DNA of 33,601 bases from NCBI GenBank assembly GCA_963977945.1, contig CAXBQO010000002.1:1-33601 (forward strand), written 5' to 3'. Positions 23,827 to 30,394 of the stretch are shown piece by piece. The stretch comes from CALMJB01 sp963977945 (GTDB taxonomy: Bacteria > Actinomycetota > Actinomycetes > Nanopelagicales > Nanopelagicaceae). The notes under the pieces were generated by a model. That model did no database searches, was not told where the DNA came from, and saw nothing but the letters and a program-made list of their open reading frames with translations. How positions within the stretch are numbered: position 1 is the first letter of the stretch; each line of letters starts with the position of its first letter. The position numbers were made by a program, and so were the translations under genes.

Positions 23827-24048
23827 TTGGCAAAGAAAGATGGCGCCATCGAAATGGAAGGCACCATCACCGAAGCATTACCAAATGCAATGTTTCGAGT
23901 TGAGTTAAGCAACGGACACAAAGTTTTAGCACACATCAGCGGAAAGATGCGACAGAACTACATTCGCATTTTGCCAGCCGACAAAGTTGTGGTGGAACTC
24001 AGTCCGTACGATCTCACCAGAGGTCGAATTATTTATCGTTATAAGTAA
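23827..24048 (+). CDS. infA: Translation initiation factor IF-1
   Basis: OB-fold factor that occupies the 30S A site during initiation. It has 73 residues, beginning MAKKDGAIEMEGTITEALPN and containing the conserved FRVELSNGHKVLAHISGKMR and VVELSPYDLTRGRI. The family N-terminus aligns only with the TTG at 23827, preceded by AAGTAGG at a suitable distance, so TTG is the start codon. A TTG start on an initiation factor gene may limit its own translation. It is followed by 53 nt and rpmJ. Confidence 0.96.
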   Translation: MAKKDGAIEMEGTITEALPNAMFRVELSNGHKVLAHISGKMRQNYIRILPADKVVVELSPYDLTRGRIIYRYK

Positions 24049-24101
24049 TAACGAAAATAATTTAGCCAGATTTAAATTGAAGTTGTGAAGGGAAGATTTA
24101 C

Positions 24102-24215
24102 GTGAAGGTAAAACCAAGCGTGAAAAAGATTTGCGACAAGTGCAAAGTCATTCGTCGTAATGGTCGCGTAATGGTTATTTGCGACAATCTTCGTCACAAA
24201 CAACGTCAAGGATAA
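24102..24215 (+). CDS. rpmJ: 50S ribosomal protein L36, zinc-binding form
   Basis: Smallest ribosomal protein, 37 residues: starts MKVKPSVKKICDKC and ends RHKQRQG. The zinc ligands C11, C14, C27 and H32 are all present. Start GTG at 24102 with a GAAGGGA SD about 8 nt upstream. The gene is too short for usual ORF thresholds, but the match to L36 is unmistakable. It is followed by a 196-nt structured spacer before rpsM. Confidence 0.96.
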   Translation: MKVKPSVKKICDKCKVIRRNGRVMVICDNLRHKQRQG

Positions 24216-24226
24216 AAATCTCGGTT

Positions 24227-24262
24227 AATTAGTAACAAAATTAGTAATAAAAGTAGTAACGC
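24227..24262 (+). repeat. 12-bp x3 near-tandem repeat after rpmJ
   Basis: Units aattagtaacaa (24227-24238), aattagtaataa (24239-24250) and aagtagtaacgc (24251-24262) follow each other directly. The first two differ at one position, and the third has diverged further. This is another A-rich duplication carrying TAA triplets just downstream of a stop codon. Confidence 0.6.
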
Positions 24263-24271
24263 GTGGTGCAA

Positions 24272-24426
24272 ACCAAACTTTAAGAAATTTTAAAGTCTGG
24301 TAACCCTTGGACCGAAAGGCTAAGGCTTGAACTGCAATAGCTTGAATAACAAGTGAGCAGATTGAGAAGCATCGCGGAGGACCTTTCGGAGATTAGAACT
24401 AGGAATTACAGATGGCCCGTCTAGTT
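24272..24426 (+). promoter_or_regulatory. Structured leader of rpsM; candidate alpha-operon control element
   Basis: Four local stems can be drawn by eye. P1: 24272-24301, 12 bp with one mismatch and a small AAAT loop. P2: 24305-24325, 6 bp + bulged A + 2 bp, GAAA tetraloop. P3: CTGC 24332-24335 with GCAG 24357-24360, around CTTG/CAAG. P4: AACTAG 24397-24402 with CTAGTT 24421-24426, which encloses the rpsM ATG and part of the AGGA SD (24401-24404). CCGAAAGG (24312-24319) in P2 is also complementary to CCTTTCGG (24382-24389), allowing an alternative fold. In E. coli S4 represses this operon through a pseudoknot at rpsM; rpsD lies in this operon too, so S4 autoregulation is a reasonable hypothesis. 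Confidence 0.5.
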
Positions 24427-24789
24427 GGTGTAGATCTGCCTCGCGAAAAGCGAGTCGAGATCGCACTTACATACATTTTCGGAATCGGATTAACCCGTGC
24501 GCAAGCAACTCTTGCTGCAACTGGTGTAAATCCAGACACCCGAGTTAAAGATTTACAAGAACCAGAACTTGCAAAACTTCGCGAGTTCATTGAAGCGAAT
24601 TTTAAAATTGAAGGAGATTTGCGCCGTGAAGTTGCAGCAAACATCCGTCGCAAAGTTGATATTCAGTGCTACCAAGGTGTTCGTCATCGCAAAGGATTAC
24701 CAGTCCGCGGACAACGCACGCATACAAATGCTCGCACTAGAAAAGGTCCACGTATTGCAATTGCTGGTAAGAAGATTGAGACCAAATAA
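24412..24789 (+). CDS. rpsM: 30S ribosomal protein S13
   Basis: 30S head protein that bridges to L5 and contacts P-site tRNA. It has 125 residues, beginning MARLVGVDLPREKRVEIALT, with the conserved YIFGIGLTRAQ and the C-terminal basic region HRKGLPVRGQRTHTNARTRK. SD AGGA at 24401-24404. It is the first gene of the alpha series, after the structured leader; its first codons contribute to a hairpin around the start codon. The stop overlaps the rpsK ATG. Confidence 0.98.
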   Translation: MARLVGVDLPREKRVEIALTYIFGIGLTRAQATLAATGVNPDTRVKDLQEPELAKLREFIEANFKIEGDLRREVAANIRRKVDIQCYQGVRHRKGLPVRGQRTHTNARTRKGPRIAIAGKKIETK

Positions 24790-25217
24790 TGGCTAACGAA
24801 AAAGAAAAAACATCTGCAACTGCAGAAAAGGCAACTAAAAAGCCAAAAATTCGTAAGCGCGAAAAGAAAAATGTTTCATTTGGTCACGCTTATATTAAGA
24901 GTACTTTTAACAACACAATTGTTTCTATTACCGATCCAAATGGTGGCGTAATTGCTTGGTCTTCTTCTGGCCATGTTGGTTTTAAAGGCTCACGTAAATC
25001 CACACCATTCGCGGCACAAATGGCGGCTGAATCTGCTGCTAAAAAAGCGCAAGAACATGGTGTGAAAAAAGTTGATGTATTTGTTAAAGGTCCCGGCTCT
25101 GGCCGTGAGACTGCAATTCGTTCATTACAAGCAGCCGGACTTGAAGTTGGTGCAATCGCTGATGTGACACCAGCTCCACATAATGGTTGCCGTCCACCGA
25201 AACCACGTCGAGTTTAA
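24789..25217 (+). CDS. rpsK: 30S ribosomal protein S11
   Basis: Platform protein contacting mRNA and the 3' region of 16S rRNA. It has 142 residues, with a Lys-rich N-terminal tail of about 28 residues. The core starts KNVSFGHAYIKSTFNNTIVS, and the end is the family signature DVTPAPHNGCRPPKPRRV. Start overlaps the rpsM stop; a 20-nt gap with an AAGGAG SD leads to rpsD. Confidence 0.98.
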   Translation: MANEKEKTSATAEKATKKPKIRKREKKNVSFGHAYIKSTFNNTIVSITDPNGGVIAWSSSGHVGFKGSRKSTPFAAQMAAESAAKKAQEHGVKKVDVFVKGPGSGRETAIRSLQAAGLEVGAIADVTPAPHNGCRPPKPRRV

Positions 25218-25237
25218 GCGGAGTATAAGGAGAAATC

Positions 25238-25864
25238 ATGGCCAGATATATTGGTGCAGATTGCAAACGCTGCCGCAGAGAGAAAGTAAAACTCTTCCTT
25301 AAGGGTTCAAAGTGTGATGGTCCAAAGTGTCCGATTGAATCTCGTCCATATCCACCAGGTGAACATGGTCGCGGTCGTTCAAAGGATTCAGAGTATTTAG
25401 TACAGATGCGCGAGAAACAAAAGTGCGCGCGTATTTACGGAGTACTTGAAAAACAATTCCGCGGATATTACGAAGAGGCAAACCGCCTACAAGGAAAGAC
25501 CGGCGAAAACTTATTGATTTTGCTAGAAACTCGGCTAGATAACGTGGTTTATCGCGCTGGTTTTGCAAAGAGTCGTGACATGGCACGCCAATTAGTTCGC
25601 CATGGACACTTCTTAGTAAATGGCAAAGCGGTAAACATTCCATCTTTCCGAGTAACACCAATGGACATCGTTGATGTTCAAACCGCATCTCTAGATTTGA
25701 CCCCATTCATCGTGGCAAGCGCAGAACTTGGCGAAAAGGCAGTTCCAGCTTGGCTTGAAGTAGTTGGTTCAAAGATGCGCATCTTGGTTCACTCATTACC
25801 AACACGTCCGGTAATTGATACCCAAGTGCAAGAGCAATTAATCGTTGAGTTGTACAGCAAGTAA
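25238..25864 (+). CDS. rpsD: 30S ribosomal protein S4, zinc-binding form
   Basis: Primary 16S rRNA-binding protein that nucleates the 30S body and affects decoding fidelity. It has 208 residues. The N-terminal zinc cluster is C9, C12, C26, C31. The S4 RNA-binding domain is visible at about 98-160, including RLDNVVYRAGFAKSRDMARQ and VRHGHFLVNGKAVNIPS. In E. coli S4 is the translational repressor of this operon. Its location here between rpsK and rpoA supports the idea that the rpsM leader is a target. It ends AAG TAA TTAA and is followed by a hairpin before rpoA. Confidence 0.98.
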   Translation: MARYIGADCKRCRREKVKLFLKGSKCDGPKCPIESRPYPPGEHGRGRSKDSEYLVQMREKQKCARIYGVLEKQFRGYYEEANRLQGKTGENLLILLETRLDNVVYRAGFAKSRDMARQLVRHGHFLVNGKAVNIPSFRVTPMDIVDVQTASLDLTPFIVASAELGEKAVPAWLEVVGSKMRILVHSLPTRPVIDTQVQEQLIVELYSK

Positions 25865-25891
25865 TTAAAAACTAAATAACGGCCCAAGACC

Positions 25892-25915
25892 GGAAGATCA
25901 AATAGTGGATCTTCC
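25892..25915 (+). other. Perfect 8-bp hairpin just upstream of rpoA
   Basis: GGAAGATC (25892-25899) pairs with GATCTTCC (25908-25915), with an 8-nt loop AAATAGTG. It ends 7 nt before the rpoA GGAGG SD (25923-25927). No T tract follows, so it is not a terminator. It may protect or process the mRNA, or set rpoA expression relative to the ribosomal genes. Confidence 0.65.
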
Positions 25916-25933
25916 ACGATACGGAGGAAAATA

Positions 25934-26941
25934 GTGCTAATTGCACAACGCCCCATCCTCACTGAGGAAGTAGTAAGTGAATATCGTTCTCGGTTCATAA
26001 TCGAACCGCTAGAACCAGGATTCGGCTACACCCTTGGTAACTCACTTCGTCGCACATTACTTTCATCGATTCCTGGTGCAGCAGTTACCAGTATTCGAGT
26101 TAATGGCGCTTTGCATGAGTTCACGACTTTAGAAGGTGTGAAGGAAGATCTAACTGAAATCGTTTTGAATATTAAGAATTTAGTGATCTCTTCAGATAAT
26201 GATGAACCAGCATTGCTTTATATTCGCAAGACCGGTGAAGGAACAGTTACCGGTTCAGATATTGCCGCACCAGCTGGCGTGCAGGTACACAATCCAAATT
26301 TGCACATCGCAACTTTGAATTCCAAAGCAAAATTTGAAATTGAATTAACGGTAGAACGTGGTCGTGGTTACGTAACCGCCGTACAAAATAAACAATCAGG
26401 TGGCGAGATTGGTCGAATTCCAGTTGACTCCATTTATTCACCAGTATTGCGCGTGACTTACAAAGTTGAAGCAACTCGCGTTGAACAACGCACCGACTTT
26501 GATCGCCTAGTTCTAGATGTTGAAACCAAACAATCAATGAAGCCTGCTGATGCAATGGCATCTGCCGGTAAGACATTGGTTGAGTTGTTTGGTTTGGCTC
26601 GCGAATTAAATATGAATGCAGAAGGAATCGAAATGGGACCATCCATTCAAGATGCTGCATTAGCTGCTGATATGGCGCTGCCAATTGAAGATCTTGATCT
26701 GACTGTACGTTCATACAACTGCTTAAAGCGCGAAGGAATTCACACAGTTGGTGAATTGCTATCTCGCTCTGAGGCGGATTTGATGGATATTCGTAACTTC
26801 GGATCAAAATCAATTGACGAAGTTAAAGCGAAATTAAATTCAATGGGAATGCAATTGAAAGATAGCCCAGTCGGATTTGATCCAACCAAGCATGCAAATT
26901 ACGGAAAATCAGTTGATGAGGATTTAGTCGACGCAGAGTAA
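25934..26941 (+). CDS. rpoA: RNA polymerase alpha subunit
   Basis: Alpha subunit whose N-terminal domain (about 1-230) dimerises to start polymerase assembly and whose C-terminal domain binds UP elements and activators. It has 335 residues. The NTD has EPLEPGFGYTLGNSLRRTLL (about 24-43). The CTD has DLTVRSYNCLKREGIHTVGE, containing the Arg equivalent to E. coli R265 region, and NFGSKSIDEVKAKL. Start GTG with a GGAGG SD. It is 69 nt after rpsD, across a perfect hairpin. The tail after the CTD is acidic, as in other Actinobacteria. Confidence 0.98.
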   Translation: MLIAQRPILTEEVVSEYRSRFIIEPLEPGFGYTLGNSLRRTLLSSIPGAAVTSIRVNGALHEFTTLEGVKEDLTEIVLNIKNLVISSDNDEPALLYIRKTGEGTVTGSDIAAPAGVQVHNPNLHIATLNSKAKFEIELTVERGRGYVTAVQNKQSGGEIGRIPVDSIYSPVLRVTYKVEATRVEQRTDFDRLVLDVETKQSMKPADAMASAGKTLVELFGLARELNMNAEGIEMGPSIQDAALAADMALPIEDLDLTVRSYNCLKREGIHTVGELLSRSEADLMDIRNFGSKSIDEVKAKLNSMGMQLKDSPVGFDPTKHANYGKSVDEDLVDAE

Positions 26942-27027
26942 TCTGTAAAGGCTAAAAAATCTGAATCAAATTTGAGTATTGAATAGATTAAATAAAAGTA
27001 GAGCGAAAGAAATAAAGGAGAGACAAA

Positions 27028-27408
27028 ATGCCAAAGCCAAGTAAAGGTACCCGGCTAGGCAGTGATTCTTCACATGAGAAGTTGTTGCTAAACACATTAG
27101 CTGAACAACTTTTCCAAAATGGAAAAATCACTACTACCGAAACTAAGGCGCGCAGATTGCGTCCATTGGCAGAACGTTTAATCACCCAAGCAAAGAAGGG
27201 TGATTTAGCATCTCGCCGTCGAGTGATGGCAAAAATCTCCAATAAATCTGTCGTACACACTTTGTTTACTGAAATTGCTCCGAAGTTTCAAAAGCGCAAC
27301 GGTGGTTACACCAGAATCACCAAAATCGGACCACGTAAAGGTGACAATGCACCAATGGCGGTAATCGAAATGTTGGCAGAGGAGATTTCAGCCAAAAAAT
27401 CCGAATAA
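27028..27408 (+). CDS. rplQ: 50S ribosomal protein L17
   Basis: Large-subunit protein near the tunnel exit. It has 126 residues, beginning MPKPSKGTRLGSDSSHEKLL, with the conserved NGKITTTETKARRLRPLAER and the C-terminal GGYTRITKIGPRKGDNAPMA. A strong AAGGAGA SD precedes the ATG. It lies 86 nt after rpoA; that spacer holds only an AT-rich palindrome (TCAAATTTGA) and no clear promoter. It is probably the last gene of the long ribosomal transcript, because a terminator-like hairpin follows 17 nt after its stop, inside truA. Confidence 0.98.
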   Translation: MPKPSKGTRLGSDSSHEKLLLNTLAEQLFQNGKITTTETKARRLRPLAERLITQAKKGDLASRRRVMAKISNKSVVHTLFTEIAPKFQKRNGGYTRITKIGPRKGDNAPMAVIEMLAEEISAKKSE

Positions 27409-27420
27409 ATTAAATTACTA

Positions 27421-28263
27421 ATGAAAAAACCCACTCTCGAACCTGAGCGTGGGTTTTCTCGTTTAAGAATTGATCTCACTTACGATGGCACAAATTTTTA
27501 TGGGTGGGCAAAGCAACCAAATTTACGTACCGTTCAACAAGAACTAGAAGATTTTTTATCAACTCTTGCAAAGCGCGAAGTTAATTTAACGGTCGCTGGT
27601 CGCACCGATGCCGGTGTTCATGCAAACAATCAAGTGGTGCATGTGGATTTGCCAGATGAATTTATCGAAAGTGATGCTGGGCAAAATTTAAAATATAGAT
27701 GCAATCGAGTTCTGCCGACAGATTTGCGAATTTTAAAAGTGGAACAAATCAGCCCATATTTTCACGCCAGATTTTCAGCGCTCAGTCGACACTACAAATA
27801 CCAAATTATTGATGACAATCAAGTGATTCCACCATTGCAAAGATTTCAAGTGGCTTCATGGTTTCGAAAATTAGATCTTTCGTTAATGAATGAAGCCGCT
27901 AAATTATTGATTGGCGAACATGATTTTTTTGCATTCTGTAAGCATCGCGAAGGTGGCACCACAATCAGACAACTGCAGAAATTTGAATGGTCAATGAAAG
28001 ATGGCGTAATCGTTTGCGATGTTATTGCCGACGCTTTTGGGTATTCAATGGTGCGCAATTTAGTTGGTGCAAGTGTCTGCGTTGGTGAAGGAAGATTTCC
28101 TCCGGCGTGGATGCATGAAACCCTAATAAATAAGGTACGAATTCCAGATAGTTATGTTTTTCCTCCTGAAGGATTAACGCTTTGGTCCGTTGAGTATCCA
28201 GATCCTTCGCAGTATCTGGCTCGAATTGAAAAAACTTTTGCTAAACGGGATGAGGATTTTTAA
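27421..28263 (+). CDS. truA: tRNA pseudouridine synthase A (tRNA U38-40)
   Basis: Makes pseudouridine at positions 38-40 of the tRNA anticodon stem. It has 280 residues, with the catalytic Asp in VAGRTDAGVHA (D63) and the conserved RLRIDLTYDGTNFYGWAKQP near the start. The ATG at 27421 has no SD and is 12 nt after the rplQ stop. No later ATG, GTG or TTG occurs in frame before the conserved domain, so it is the best start available. Bases 27426-27457, codons 2-13, form a terminator-like hairpin. The TAA is directly followed by the TTG of the ABC-F gene. truA follows rplQ in many bacteria. Confidence 0.95.
   Translation: MKKPTLEPERGFSRLRIDLTYDGTNFYGWAKQPNLRTVQQELEDFLSTLAKREVNLTVAGRTDAGVHANNQVVHVDLPDEFIESDAGQNLKYRCNRVLPTDLRILKVEQISPYFHARFSALSRHYKYQIIDDNQVIPPLQRFQVASWFRKLDLSLMNEAAKLLIGEHDFFAFCKHREGGTTIRQLQKFEWSMKDGVIVCDVIADAFGYSMVRNLVGASVCVGEGRFPPAWMHETLINKVRIPDSYVFPPEGLTLWSVEYPDPSQYLARIEKTFAKRDEDF
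27426..27457 (+). terminator. rplQ terminator embedded in the first codons of truA
   Basis: AAAACCCAC (27426-27434) pairs with GTGGGTTTT (27449-27457). Inside, CTC/GAG adds three pairs around a GAACCT loop after a single T/C mismatch. The T4 belongs to the 3' arm and is followed by CTCG, so termination may be partial. The hairpin begins 2 nt after the truA ATG. A ribosome initiating at truA would cover it, so truA translation and termination could compete. Confidence 0.7.
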
Positions 28264-29862
28264 TTGGGCCACATAGATGTAAGTGAAGTTCAATATTGGC
28301 TACCTGATGGTCGGATACTTCTTGATGACGTAAATTTTCGAGTTGGCGATGGCATGAAAGTTGCTTTGGTTGGACCAAACGGTTCTGGCAAAACAACTTT
28401 GATGAAAATGATTTGTAAAGATTTAGAACCACATGCCGGCGCAATTTCAATTACCGGCGGTCTTGGCGTCATGCGCCAATTCATTGGTCAGGTGCGCGAT
28501 AACACAACAGTAAGAGAGTTATTAATTTCAGTGGCGAGTGAAAAAATTCGAAAAGCCGCAGCTGAATTAGCCGATGCTGAGAAAAAATTAAAAGCAGATG
28601 ACAATGAGAAAAATCAGCTTTTGTACGCGCAAGCAATTTCAGATTGGAATGATGTTGGCGGTTATGACTTAGAGGTCACTTGGGACATTTGTTGCAATGA
28701 AGCACTTCGAAAAAGTTATGACGAAGTTAAAGATAGATCGGTAAATACTCTCTCTGGCGGCGAGCAAAAGCGAATAGTACTTTCCTCATTACTTCGCGGC
28801 TCAGATGAAGTTTTGTTGCTAGATGAGCCAGATAACTATTTAGATGTTCCGGGAAAAGAATGGCTAGAAGAGCAGTTACTGCAATCTACAAAAACAATTT
28901 TCTTTGTCAGCCACGATCGAGAGTTATTAAATCGCGTAGCGCAAAGAATTATTACCGTGGAATTAGGAGCAAGTGGAAACACAGTTTGGGTACATGGTGG
29001 AAAGTTTTCAACCTGGCATGAGGCGCGGGCTGCCCGCATTGAAAGATTTGCCGAACTTTTGCGCAGGTGGGAAGAAGAACATGAACGATTAGTTGAATTA
29101 GTAAAACGGTTACAAGTACAAGCAAAAAACTCTCCTGATATGGCTTCAAAATATCGCGCGATGCAAACGAGATTGCGAAAGTTTGAAGAGATTGGACCAC
29201 CAGAAGCACCACCAATTGAACAAAATGTTTCAGTTGAAATTAAAGGTGGCCGAACTGGCGAGCGCGTTGTTACCTGCGAAGAATTACAACTAAAAGGGTT
29301 AACTGATCCATTTTCAATTGAGTTTTACTATCAAGATCGCATCGCAATTCTTGGCCAAAATGGCACCGGAAAATCTCACTTCTTAAGGTTGCTTGCAGGT
29401 GAAGAGATTGCACACTCAGGTAAATGGAAACTTGGTGCCAGAGTTGTAGCTGGTTACTTTGCTCAAACTCATGCACACCCAGAGTTCATTGGCAAAACTT
29501 TGCTTGAAATTTTGTGGCAGGAACAATCATTACAACTTGGTGCGGCTAAAAGTGTTTTACGTAGGTATGAATTACATAATCAAGCTGAACAAAAGTTTGA
29601 ATCATTGTCGGGTGGACAACAAGCCCGGTTTCAAATAATTATGTTAGAACTTGGCGGTGCCACACTGTTGTTACTTGATGAACCAACTGACAATTTAGAT
29701 TTAGCATCGGCACAAGCATTAGAACAAGGACTCGAACAATTTACTGGCACAGTAGTTGCAGTAACTCATGATCGTTGGTTTACCGCTGGATTTGATAGAT
29801 ATTTGATTTTTCCAGCAACTGGCAAAGTTCATGAGTCAAATAATCCAGTTTGGGAGTACTAG
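28264..29862 (+). CDS. ABC-F family ATP-binding protein
   Basis: Soluble ATPase with two ABC domains and no membrane segments; ABC-F proteins act on ribosomes at the tRNA exit (E) site. It has 532 residues. Domain 1: Walker A GPNGSGKTT (37-45), signature LSGGEQ (163-168), Walker B with DEPD (187-190). A charged helical linker at about 255-315 corresponds to the P-site tRNA interaction motif. Domain 2: Walker A GQNGTGKS (364-371), LSGGQQ (448-453), DEPTDNLD (472-479). There is no long C-terminal coiled coil as in Uup. The first Walker B reads DEPD where most ABC-F proteins have DEPT. Start TTG, directly after the truA stop. Role in antibiotic resistance or translation rescue cannot be told from sequence. 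Confidence 0.9.
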   Translation: MGHIDVSEVQYWLPDGRILLDDVNFRVGDGMKVALVGPNGSGKTTLMKMICKDLEPHAGAISITGGLGVMRQFIGQVRDNTTVRELLISVASEKIRKAAAELADAEKKLKADDNEKNQLLYAQAISDWNDVGGYDLEVTWDICCNEALRKSYDEVKDRSVNTLSGGEQKRIVLSSLLRGSDEVLLLDEPDNYLDVPGKEWLEEQLLQSTKTIFFVSHDRELLNRVAQRIITVELGASGNTVWVHGGKFSTWHEARAARIERFAELLRRWEEEHERLVELVKRLQVQAKNSPDMASKYRAMQTRLRKFEEIGPPEAPPIEQNVSVEIKGGRTGERVVTCEELQLKGLTDPFSIEFYYQDRIAILGQNGTGKSHFLRLLAGEEIAHSGKWKLGARVVAGYFAQTHAHPEFIGKTLLEILWQEQSLQLGAAKSVLRRYELHNQAEQKFESLSGGQQARFQIIMLELGGATLLLLDEPTDNLDLASAQALEQGLEQFTGTVVAVTHDRWFTAGFDRYLIFPATGKVHESNNPVWEY

Positions 29863-29873
29863 AGCCAGTTTTT

Positions 29874-29903
29874 TTGACCTTCACCTTGGGTCGCAGGTAT
29901 TCT
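29874..29903 (+). promoter_or_regulatory. rplM promoter giving a nearly leaderless mRNA
   Basis: TTGACC (29874-29879) and TATTCT (29898-29903) are separated by 18 nt, the same design as the rpsL promoter. A seven-T run precedes the -35. A start 7-8 nt after the -10 box would be at about 29910-29911, only 3-4 nt before the rplM ATG, and no SD exists. The promoter begins 12 bp after the ABC-F stop. Confidence 0.78.
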
Positions 29904-29913
29904 TTCGCCCCTT

Positions 29914-30366
29914 ATGCGTACCTATTCACCAAAACCAAGCGACATAAATCGCAAGTGGTTTGTCATCGATGCACAAGATGTTGTGCTTGGTCGATTGGCA
30001 ACTCATGCTGCGGCAATTTTGCGTGGCAAAAATAAGAGCACATTTGCGCCGCACATGGACATGGGTGATTTTGTAATTGTAATTAACGCCGAAAAAGTTG
30101 TTTTAACTGGCGCAAAAAAGAAACAAAAGATGGCGCATCAACACTCTGGTTATCCAGGCGGAATTACCAGCCGGGTTTACACCGAATTATTTGAGAAGTT
30201 TCCAACTCGCGCCGTTGAAAAGGCTGTAAAAGGTATGTTGCCTAAGAACACAGTTGGCCGCGCAGCATTTTCTAAATTAAAAGTTTATGCCGGAGCAACA
30301 CATCCACACGCTGCTCAAAATCCAACACCTTATAAATTTGAACAAGTTTCACAGATCATTAAATAA
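29914..30366 (+). CDS. rplM: 50S ribosomal protein L13
   Basis: Early-assembly 50S protein. It has 150 residues, beginning MRTYSPKPSDINRKWFVIDA, with the conserved DVVLGRLATHAA, the region around HSGYPGGITS and the end HPHAAQNPTPYKFEQV. The ATG has no SD; the bases before it are C/T-rich and the promoter predicts a start site only a few nt upstream, so translation is likely leaderless. It forms an operon with rpsI, 28 nt downstream, which has a normal GGGAG SD. Confidence 0.97.
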   Translation: MRTYSPKPSDINRKWFVIDAQDVVLGRLATHAAAILRGKNKSTFAPHMDMGDFVIVINAEKVVLTGAKKKQKMAHQHSGYPGGITSRVYTELFEKFPTRAVEKAVKGMLPKNTVGRAAFSKLKVYAGATHPHAAQNPTPYKFEQVSQIIK

Positions 30367-30394
30367 GAAATTAAGTAACGGGAGAATTAATTAA

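Noticed and set aside
11177..24262. CRISPR-like or mobile-element repeats
   Set aside because: The repeats are 8-19 bp, directly adjacent, differ between loci and have no spacers, transposase or target-site pattern.
24291..24296. TAAAGT as a -10 box for rpsM
   Set aside because: It lies within the first leader stem and has no -35 hexamer at a suitable distance.
26247..26813. 188-codon minus-strand open frame opposite rpoA
   Set aside because: Antisense shadow of a certain gene; composition follows the rpoA codons and no protein motif is visible.
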